Shown here piece by piece: positions 24,326-31,456 of a stretch of DNA of 46,702 nt (the stretch's first letter is position 1; every line of letters starts with the position of its first letter). The translations under genes and the position numbers were made by a program. The notes below the pieces were generated by a model, which saw nothing but the letters and a program-made list of their open reading frames with translations, had not been told where the DNA came from and made no database searches. Origin of the DNA: JAKVCB01 sp963578605 (GTDB lineage: Bacteria > Planctomycetota > Planctomycetia > Pirellulales > Lacipirellulaceae); the NCBI GenBank assembly GCA_963578605.1, contig CAUZEA010000041.1, forward strand, positions 1 to 46,702. The letters are read 5' to 3'.

Positions 24326-26137
24326 ATGGACCAGCTCGGAAAGCTCTTCAACGGACTTCGCTGCAGCTGGCCCTGGGTCGTGCTTCTGCTTCCCTTCAGC
24401 TTTGGCTCGGCCAGCCCAATTAGCGCCCAGCCACTCTTGGTACAACCCGACTCCCCACCTGGCCCGCAACCGTCGCTAGTTGTCACCGACAAGACCGCAG
24501 ACGCCAGTCAAACAGCTGTTCCCCAAAACGGAGCAATTCCTGCCAGACAGAATACAACGAAAACGGCCCTTGCTCCGCCAAGCGAGCCACTCCCCCCGCC
24601 TGAACCCGACCCCGCCAGCAGTCGACAATTCACCGTTCCACTGGCTAAACCATCGCTCGACTCCGGTTTGAAGATTGTGGTTCACGACGAACTCATCTCG
24701 CTGGTTGCCCGCGGTGTGCCCCTGAACGTGGTACTCACATCGATTGCCCAGCAGCATGGCCTGAACCTTGTCACCAGCAACAACGCTCAGATTCCTGTTT
24801 CGGTTCACCTTACCGACGTATCGTTGCAGGATGCTTTAGACTCGATCCTCTCGATCAACGGTTACACTTGGCATCTTTATCACGACATTATCATGGTCAC
24901 ACCGATTGAGAGTGCTGCACTGGTATCCCCCCTGGTTCAGGGACGCAACTTGAGCGTCTTTTCACTCAACTATGTCTCCCCAACCGAGATCGACCGGGTC
25001 GTCAAAGGGTTACTCTCACCCGCCGGGCAATCGTTTGTCTCGGAAACCGACCCAACCGACAAAATGAAGACCCGGCAACAGCTGGTCGTCCAAGATTTGC
25101 CGGAATACCTGGCCCGTATCGAAACCTACATCGCCCAGGCCGATTGCCCTCCAAGGCAAGTCCTGATCGAGGCACACATCCTGCAGGTCGATCTCGAAGA
25201 TGATTTGAAACATGGTGTGAACCTTAAGGAGATTTTCCGTATCGCCAACTCGCGTGTCACGTTCGAAACGACCGGATTTGCCGACCCAAACGCAAGCCCT
25301 GCTTTTCTTCTGGACATCCAGGGGACAGACCTGACGGCCCTGATCGAGGCACTTAAAACCACGACCAACGCCAAAACGCTTGCTGCTCCCAAGGTATTGG
25401 TCCTGAATGGGCAGGAAGCCAGAATCCAGGTCGGTGAACAACTTGGTTTCTTCGTGACAACGACTACCCAAACCAGCACGTTGCAGGATGTTCAATTTCT
25501 CGATGTGGGAGTCGTACTGCGGGTGACCCCCATCATCAGCAACGATGGTCGCGTGGTGATGACGGTCAAGCCGGAGGTCTCGAACGGACAGATTAATCCC
25601 GTAACAACTTTGCCCGAAGAGGAGACCACCGAAGTCGAAACTACCGTCATGCTCAACAACGGCCATGGGATGGTCATTGGTGGTTTAATCAAGGAAACCG
25701 ACCGCGAGGTAGAGAACAAAGTCCCCTGGCTGGGAGACCTGGCCATCATTGGGCGTGCGTTCCAGAAACGCACTGTGAAACGAGAACGTCACGAGGTCAT
25801 CATCGCCCTGGTTCCCCACATCGTTCCACTGGTGCCCTGCGCTGAAGCCCGGCAACAAACTGAAGTCCGCCGGGCTACAACGCCCCTGCTCGTGGGTCCA
25901 CTCTACCGGGCCGATCGACGTCGTTGGGAACCAGAACTGCTCGATGCCATCCGGAACCCGATTAATTGTCACCATCCCTGCCCACCACAACGTGTGCCCA
26001 TTCCATACAATCTGATACTGCCCCCGACGTTTGATTGTTATCCCGACACGGTAGAAACCATCCTGGCGCCCGATGTGAGCTATGATTCCTCGGGTCCCGA
26101 CGGGTTGATGCCCGAAACGTTGTGGTACCCGGATTAA
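24326..26137 (+). CDS. Secretin, GspD/PilQ type
   Basis: A 603-residue outer-membrane secretin. The signal peptide WPWVVLLLPFSFGSASPISA is followed by a Pro-rich linker. Residues about 120-200 form the N0/STN-like domain (LISLVARGVPLNVVLTSIAQ to GYTWHLYHDIIMVTP), then an N1-like domain (VFSLNYVSPTEIDRVVKGLL). The secretin domain runs from about 270 to 510: VLIEAHILQVDLEDDLKHGV, AAPKVLVLNGQEARIQVGEQ, VVMTVKPEVSNGQ, NGHGMVIGGLIKETDREVEN, KVPWLGDLAIIGRAF and EVIIALVPHIV. A Cys/Pro-containing C-terminal tail of about 100 residues follows, longer than usual and of unknown purpose; it could bind a pilotin or the planctomycete cell envelope. Confidence 0.92.
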   Translation: MDQLGKLFNGLRCSWPWVVLLLPFSFGSASPISAQPLLVQPDSPPGPQPSLVVTDKTADASQTAVPQNGAIPARQNTTKTALAPPSEPLPPPEPDPASSRQFTVPLAKPSLDSGLKIVVHDELISLVARGVPLNVVLTSIAQQHGLNLVTSNNAQIPVSVHLTDVSLQDALDSILSINGYTWHLYHDIIMVTPIESAALVSPLVQGRNLSVFSLNYVSPTEIDRVVKGLLSPAGQSFVSETDPTDKMKTRQQLVVQDLPEYLARIETYIAQADCPPRQVLIEAHILQVDLEDDLKHGVNLKEIFRIANSRVTFETTGFADPNASPAFLLDIQGTDLTALIEALKTTTNAKTLAAPKVLVLNGQEARIQVGEQLGFFVTTTTQTSTLQDVQFLDVGVVLRVTPIISNDGRVVMTVKPEVSNGQINPVTTLPEEETTEVETTVMLNNGHGMVIGGLIKETDREVENKVPWLGDLAIIGRAFQKRTVKRERHEVIIALVPHIVPLVPCAEARQQTEVRRATTPLLVGPLYRADRRRWEPELLDAIRNPINCHHPCPPQRVPIPYNLILPPTFDCYPDTVETILAPDVSYDSSGPDGLMPETLWYPD

Positions 26138-26170
26138 ATGTTGTTACGGCAGAAATAGCGAACTCCAACA

Positions 26171-26389
26171 ATGTCTGAAACGCTACCAATTCCTGCTGAA
26201 CTCCAACATTTGATTGAAAAACGTACTGCGGAAGAGAATCGAAAAAAACAACGTCGCACAGCAGCAGGCGACGACAGGCCACCGGTCGAGCCACAACTGC
26301 CCCGGCATACACCGCCGGCGGTCGACCTACCAGGTCGCCGCAGCGGTCAGGAACGTCGCCAGTCGATTCGGCGACAAGCAGACCAGTAA
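26171..26389 (+). CDS. Possible small hydrophilic protein
   Basis: A 72-residue frame, MSETLPIPAELQHLIEKRTA..., rich in Arg, Glu, Gln and Pro, without membrane segment. It starts 33 bases after the secretin stop with no obvious ribosome binding site. Its composition is compatible with a real small basic protein of the same transcript, but I recognise nothing in it and cannot exclude a chance frame. Confidence 0.4.
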   Translation: MSETLPIPAELQHLIEKRTAEENRKKQRRTAAGDDRPPVEPQLPRHTPPAVDLPGRRSGQERRQSIRRQADQ

Positions 26390-26433
26390 CCAGCGTGCCG
26401 ATCCGGTCCCCACAGCCTTATCCCGGCGATAGG

Positions 26434-27846
26434 CTACCCGTGTCGCCAGGGACCGTCGATTGCAAGCGTAACCCCCGGCTCCTGGATATTGACAAACAGT
26501 GTCGACCCATCGGGTGAAACCACCACACCGGCAAATTCCGACCCATTCATGGCGTTGCGGCCAAGGTGGTAAATCCGACCTGCCGAGGTCACCCCTACGA
26601 TGTATTGGTCGGGCTGTCCGTCTTCAGAAAGGATGACGTCCCCCCAAGGAGCGACGGTGAGGTTATCGCACATCTCGATCAACGACACATCGTTTGACTC
26701 GATAAATAACTCCAGGCGACCTGGCTGGCGATCTTCCTTGACGGTCCCTTCGAACGGGCTTGGCACGTAACGCCAGATCTGGCCAAGTTTCTTTTGGCCG
26801 CCATTCGTGCAAGCAAAATAAACGGAGTCGTTGCCGTACCACATGCCTTCTCCGCGGGCAAATCGGGCAGCCCCACTTTGGTACCCGCGGAACCGCAAAT
26901 CGTTGTTGGGCGCATCGACTTCGTCGACGTCAACCCAAGCAACATCAAAAACGGTTCCGGGCAGAATCATATCTGTAACGGCAGCATCCGACCCCTCGGC
27001 AAGCCAATTTCGCGTGTCGGCGGAAGTTCGACCTCGAATGGCCAAGGCTTGTAGTTTGCCACCTCGAGCGAGTCGTCCCGGCTGATTGGGAATGAAGCGG
27101 TAAATCAATCCGTCTTCTGTATCTTCGGTCTCGTAGACAATGCCCGAGTGAGGGTCGACCGCCACAGCTTCGTGGCAAAATCGGCCCATCGCCCGCAACG
27201 GCACTGCCTGAGTAAGACCCATCTCGGCTGAGGCAGGGACTTCAAAGTTGTACCCATGGTCATGTTCGAGCACCTCGTTGGCGCGGTCTTCTGTCTCTTC
27301 ACAGCTAATCCAGCTTCCCCAGGGCGTCGGACCACCGGCACAATTACGAATAGTTCCGGCCAGGCTGAGAAAATGGTGTTCGAGTTTCTTCGCGCGTGTG
27401 TCGTAAACCAGGGTCGTCGTGCCCCCGAGCGGTGGCGTTCCGCCAAAAGCGCGATCGTAAAATTTGCTGCGGTCAAAACCATCCAGCAATTCGAGATTCC
27501 AGCCAAAAGCCCCCTCGCGTGCCGGACCAAGTTCGCATTCGTGATTACGTATCAGAATCGTCTTGCCATCTGGCCCTGGAAAAGCAGCCATACCGTCGTG
27601 CTTTCCCGGTACAAACAAGCCATCGTCCATCCGCTCACCGGCCTTGGAAATCACCCGATAGGAAAAACCTTTCGGAAGATCAATCACTCCCTGCGGATCA
27701 GTCCGCAGCGGTCCGTAGCGAAACGTAGCGACGCTCTCGGCAGTCACCTGGTTTTGCCCGACGGTCGCAAGCCGCAACCCTGCAAAACCAGCCGACACAG
27801 CACCGGCAACCTTCAAAAAACTGCGTCGTGAAGTGATTTGCGTCAT
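26434..27846 (-). CDS. PhoX-like (DUF839) Tat-exported protein
   Basis: I start at 27846, where MTQITSRRSFLKVAGAVSAG gives a twin-arginine signal (RRSFLK). The protein is about 470 residues and belongs to the PhoX/DUF839 family of secreted beta-propeller phosphatases. Signatures include DLPKGFSYRVISKAGERMDD, KTILIRNHECELGP, GGTTTLVYDTR, GTIRNCAGGPTPWGSWISCE, ETEDTEDGLIYRFIPN, NGGQKKLGQIWRYVPS and CDNLTVAPWGDVILSEDG. PhoX enzymes use calcium and iron and hydrolyse phosphate esters in the periplasm; activity here is inferred. It is convergent with the secretin operon. Confidence 0.87.
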   Translation of the reverse strand: MTQITSRRSFLKVAGAVSAGFAGLRLATVGQNQVTAESVATFRYGPLRTDPQGVIDLPKGFSYRVISKAGERMDDGLFVPGKHDGMAAFPGPDGKTILIRNHECELGPAREGAFGWNLELLDGFDRSKFYDRAFGGTPPLGGTTTLVYDTRAKKLEHHFLSLAGTIRNCAGGPTPWGSWISCEETEDRANEVLEHDHGYNFEVPASAEMGLTQAVPLRAMGRFCHEAVAVDPHSGIVYETEDTEDGLIYRFIPNQPGRLARGGKLQALAIRGRTSADTRNWLAEGSDAAVTDMILPGTVFDVAWVDVDEVDAPNNDLRFRGYQSGAARFARGEGMWYGNDSVYFACTNGGQKKLGQIWRYVPSPFEGTVKEDRQPGRLELFIESNDVSLIEMCDNLTVAPWGDVILSEDGQPDQYIVGVTSAGRIYHLGRNAMNGSEFAGVVVSPDGSTLFVNIQEPGVTLAIDGPWRHG

Positions 27847-28516
27847 GATTGTAATCCTCAGCAAACATGGTTCCTGGTAGTCAGATAAGTATCTTAGAGT
27901 TCGTTTCCCGCCCGTCTAGTGACCTTTCGTCACACTCGAGCCGCAGCCCTCTCGAGCTGCAGCCGTTGGCCAGATAAAATCCGGTCAAAGCTGCCTTCCT
28001 GGGTTGGTTACGTTTGTCAAAGTAATGGCCAAGCGTTTGAAACCGGTCACATCGAATTTCCTGTCGTCCTGGCAACTCTTGCGGTAAATTGGCTACGACG
28101 GCTTCGCCTCGGTGAAAATCTACCGCGGAACTCACATCGAAGCCGATGCGCGGGCACGCACCGAATGGCTCAACCGATGAGCCCGACAGGCAGAGATTGG
28201 CTCTCAAACAGGTTCCCAAATTTGCACGCGCCCATGCATTTTTCGTAATGATTTCGGACCACGATACCAGCCCGAATCGAATATCCCTGGCTCAGAAATA
28301 ACATCCTGCGACTACGCTCGAACAACTCCTGTTACCAAGAGAATTGCAAACCGGTCTGTAGCATTTCCGGCAAAAACTCTAAAGCAACTGTAAAGAATCT
28401 GGTATATTCCAACTTTTGCCGGTACCACTCTCAGAATTAAGGCAACGTGCGAACGGAACCGGAGGGATGCGTACCGCGTTTTTTCCACCAACTCGCCGTC
28501 AACAAACAACCGATCC
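27847..28516. other. Gene-poor stretch with a gene relic
   Basis: About 670 bases without an intact gene. Part of it, on the plus strand, holds a recognisable relic of a sugar phosphate isomerase (separate entry). The rest, including 28181-28516, shows no sequence I recognise. Confidence 0.5.
28021..28180 (+). pseudogene. Relic of a sugar phosphate isomerase/epimerase, C-terminal end
   Basis: One frame reads QAFETGHIEFPVVLATL; after a one-base shift near 28080-28090 the next reads IGYDGFASVKIYRGTHIEAD and ARARTEWLNR before a stop at 28178. Joined, these give the typical end of xylose-isomerase-like TIM-barrel proteins (G..dFP.vLa.L..igYdG..sVe.yR). The upstream four fifths of the gene is missing. 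It is decayed and not expected to function. An intact relative is at 39132. Confidence 0.65.
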
Positions 28517-29434
28517 ATGGCAACCACTCACATTCGCTTCTGCTGCAAGGCTCCCGTGCTGGTCTATCTACTGCTCTGCGCCGCCCCCCCCACCTTTGCT
28601 GCCGAATTTGAACTCCGTAAAGACATCGTATTTGCCAAACCCAATGGGGAACCACTCAAACTCGACGCTTACCTGATCCCTGGCAAGGACGTCCATCCGG
28701 CCGTCATTTATATTCACGGCGGTGGATTTGTCACGGGTGATAAGGAGCATATCAGTACGGGGTTCGGTGAAATTCGCGACTTGATCCTGGCCAACGGGAT
28801 TTCGGTTATCTCTGCCAACTACCGCCTCGCGCCTCAACACCCCTACCCCGCCGCCACCAATGATATCCAACAGGCCATTGCCTTCATCAAACAACACGCA
28901 GGCGAACTCCGTATCGATCCCGATCGCCTGGCGTTGATGGGTGACTCGGCCGGCGGGATGTTGGTCTCCCACGCTGGCGCCAAGTATCGACCCGGAAACA
29001 AAGTGGCTACGGTGATCTCGTTCTACGGCGAGCACGACTTTTTGTTGCGCGTTACCGAAAATCCTTGCGCCATGGACGGGTACACGGTGCCTCGACCCGA
29101 AGGTGGTTGCATTTCCGGTGGCATGGCTGCATTTTTCGGCTTTGATAAGGTTACGGCTGAAAACAAACCGCTGCTTGCCGATGCTACGGTCGTGACACAT
29201 GTCCACCCGGAAATGCCATCTTACCTGCTGATCCACGGCACGCGCGACTATGGCGTGCCGATCGAACAGGCGCACAGCATGCAAGGTGCCATGCGCCGCG
29301 TTGGTGCTGAATGTGAACTCCTGGCGGCCGTAGGGGGAGGGCATGGTACCGGAGGTTGGACCGCCCCCAATCAGGTCCACTACAAGCAAACCCTGGTCGA
29401 TTGGCTAAAGCGAAAGTTGCTCAACCCGCAATAG
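28517..29434 (+). CDS. Secreted alpha/beta-hydrolase, esterase/lipase family
   Basis: The 305-residue protein has a signal peptide (APVLVYLLLCAAPPTFAAEF) and a full hydrolase domain. The oxyanion-hole motif is VIYIHGGGFVTGD, the nucleophile elbow LALMGDSAGGMLVSHAG, the acidic residue lies in SYLLIHGTRDYGVPIEQAHS, and the catalytic His in AVGGGHGTGGW. NYRLAPQHPYPAA matches the hormone-sensitive-lipase-like (GDXG) group. It probably hydrolyses short esters or acylated sugars in the periplasm. It appears monocistronic. Confidence 0.88.
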   Translation: MATTHIRFCCKAPVLVYLLLCAAPPTFAAEFELRKDIVFAKPNGEPLKLDAYLIPGKDVHPAVIYIHGGGFVTGDKEHISTGFGEIRDLILANGISVISANYRLAPQHPYPAATNDIQQAIAFIKQHAGELRIDPDRLALMGDSAGGMLVSHAGAKYRPGNKVATVISFYGEHDFLLRVTENPCAMDGYTVPRPEGGCISGGMAAFFGFDKVTAENKPLLADATVVTHVHPEMPSYLLIHGTRDYGVPIEQAHSMQGAMRRVGAECELLAAVGGGHGTGGWTAPNQVHYKQTLVDWLKRKLLNPQ

Positions 29435-29543
29435 CATGACAAACACACATTTTGACCCTGTTTTCAACCGGTAAAGTAATTCACCACGGTAAGGTGCTTG
29501 CTTTCTGCTCACCCGTTGAATCTTCTCGCAGAGAAAATCTCGC

Positions 29544-29758
29544 ATGCCCTCGATTCTATCTCTAGGCCTTGGTGTCAGCCTGCTGTTATTGACGATGGCA
29601 ACTTCCGGTCAAGCAAACGCGGCGGAGCGTACAGCCGACGAGTTCATTTCGGTTGATACCTCGCGCCACGGCTGGCGACCAATCGTGTCGACGAAAAGGC
29701 AGTCGCGATTCTCCACCGCTGGATTACCGCCATGAATGCTCAGCGAGAAAGCAATTAA
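29544..29758 (+). pseudogene. Relic of a secreted cytochrome-type protein
   Basis: A signal peptide (MPSILSLGLGVSLLLLTMAT, then SGQANAAE) is followed by about 20 residues, then the frame closes at 29735. A second frame over 29660-29758 ends VDEKAVAILHRWITAMNAQR, resembling the C-terminus of planctomycete cytochrome-type domains (vDe.gv.ll..WI). Joined, they suggest a gene with its middle deleted and a frameshift. No haem motif (CxxCH) remains. Confidence 0.45.
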
Positions 29759-29779
29759 GAGGAACTGGTTCAACCACGT

Positions 29780-31219
29780 TCAGGCAAAGACTTCGTGGAC
29801 AATTTCGCTGGAGACGAACGTCGGAATCTCGTCGCGGCCGTTGTGCCGGAAAGTGAGTTTTTCCTGCTCCAACCCTAATGCGTGGAGAATCGTCGCATGG
29901 AGCGAATTGGGATGAATCGGCCGCTCGATCGCGGTGTAACCCACCGGGTCGGTCTTGCCAATCACCTGACCACCCTTCACACCGCCACCCGCCAGCCACA
30001 CGGTAAAACCACCAGGCGAGTGATCGCGGCCATTCCCCTTCTCAGCTCCCGGGGTGCGGCCAAACTCCCCTCCCCATACCAGGAGGGTCGAGTCGAGCAG
30101 ACCTCGCTGCTTGAGGTCGGTCAACAATCCGGCAATCGGGCGATCGCTGCGATCCGCACAGCCCTGATGGCCCCCCTTCAAATCACTGTGGGAATCCCAC
30201 CCCCCAATGTAGAGCTGAATAAACCGCACTCCGCGCTCGACCAAGCGGCGGGCCATTAAACATTGGGTACCAACGTCATTGGTGGGATTCTCACCGACAC
30301 CATAAAGTCGCTTGGTGGCCGCAGTCTCCTGGTTGAGATCAAACGCCTCCGGGGCGGCCAACTGCATTCGAAAAGCCAGTTCGTAGGAACGGATGCGGGC
30401 CTCCAGTTCCGTATTCCCTGAATCGACACGTTGGCGATGCATCTGGTTCATGCGGCCAATGAAGTCCAACTGCCGACGCCGTCCGGTGGTAGAAACCCCC
30501 CACGGCAATTCCAGGTGTGGAATTTCCCCGGAGGTAATCGAGGTCCCCTGATGTCGGGCAGGCAAAAAACCGGCGGAGTAAGTCGGCCGCGTTGGGCCTC
30601 CAAAGACGATGTATTCGGGCAAGTCATGACTCTCGCTCCCCAAGCCATACGTCACCCAAGCCCCCAGGCTCGGCCGATCCCCCACAATCGTGCCGGTCGT
30701 CATGATATACTCGCCCGGCATATGAATCGATGTGTCGTGCTGCATGCTCCGCACAACGCAAAGATCGTCGATATGATGGGCTATCCCCGGGAGCAGGTCG
30801 GAGACCGGCAAGCCAGACTCACCGTAACGCTGAAAACGAAATGGACTCCCCATCAGCTTGCGCGTTCCGTTGCCCATCGTAGCCGTCCGTTGGAACAACT
30901 TGCGAATGCTCTCGGGGGTCTCTTTACCATCCAGGCGGCTCAACTCTGGTTTGGGATCAAACGTATCGATCTGGCTCGGTCCACCCCCCATGAAAAGAAA
31001 AATGACATTCCGAGCACGGGGCAAAAAATGCGTTAGGTGACCGGTCGGCGAGCTACCAAGGGCACCGCTCTTCCCAAGACCCTCCCGGGCAACCAAACCT
31101 GCCAGCGCCAGCGAACCAAATCCAAAACCAGCCCGCTGCAGCATCTCCCGCCGCGTGGTTGGCAGTGCACCATATCGACCGCATTGAGAATGCATGTTGC
31201 GTTTGAAACGATGGGCCAT
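29780..31219 (-). CDS. DUF1501 secreted sulfatase-like protein
   Basis: I start at ATG 31219 (MAHRFKRNMHSQ...). The N-terminus has a Tat-like signal (TTRREMLQRAGFGFGSLALA). The rest is the DUF1501 family, with the alkaline-phosphatase-like fold: NVIFLFMGGGPSQIDTFDPK, LPGIAHHIDDLCVVRSM, EYIMTTGTIVGDRPSLGAW, QLYIGGWDSHSDLKGGH, LVWGGEFGRTPG and GRDHSPGGFTVWLAGGG. The characteristic metal-site residues appear present. The upstream gene at 34189 is PSCyt2/PSD1 and the two are commonly paired in planctomycetes; substrate is unknown, possibly polysaccharides. Confidence 0.9.
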   Translation of the reverse strand: MAHRFKRNMHSQCGRYGALPTTRREMLQRAGFGFGSLALAGLVAREGLGKSGALGSSPTGHLTHFLPRARNVIFLFMGGGPSQIDTFDPKPELSRLDGKETPESIRKLFQRTATMGNGTRKLMGSPFRFQRYGESGLPVSDLLPGIAHHIDDLCVVRSMQHDTSIHMPGEYIMTTGTIVGDRPSLGAWVTYGLGSESHDLPEYIVFGGPTRPTYSAGFLPARHQGTSITSGEIPHLELPWGVSTTGRRRQLDFIGRMNQMHRQRVDSGNTELEARIRSYELAFRMQLAAPEAFDLNQETAATKRLYGVGENPTNDVGTQCLMARRLVERGVRFIQLYIGGWDSHSDLKGGHQGCADRSDRPIAGLLTDLKQRGLLDSTLLVWGGEFGRTPGAEKGNGRDHSPGGFTVWLAGGGVKGGQVIGKTDPVGYTAIERPIHPNSLHATILHALGLEQEKLTFRHNGRDEIPTFVSSEIVHEVFA

Positions 31220-31456
31220 GGCTGGCTTCCATCTAGGGGAAATGGCGGATCCTTGCTGGGACAAAATCACCTCGGTCCGCACGGACCATCACGGCCTGAC
31301 TCCTGACACGTGTGTTATTTGATCAGGCACTGTCAGCAGTTACATAGTCTAACCGGGCGCGGACTGAAAAACGACTCCGACACTGGTTTCGGCCTGAAAA
31401 TCAATGGCTTTCTATCTCTTTTTCAGGAAACAATACGACTTCCAGAAACAACAATT

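Noticed and set aside
28568..29389. Minus-strand open frame of 273 codons opposite the esterase
   Set aside because: The plus strand carries the complete HGGG, GDSAGG, Asp and His motifs; the opposite frame has no start signals.
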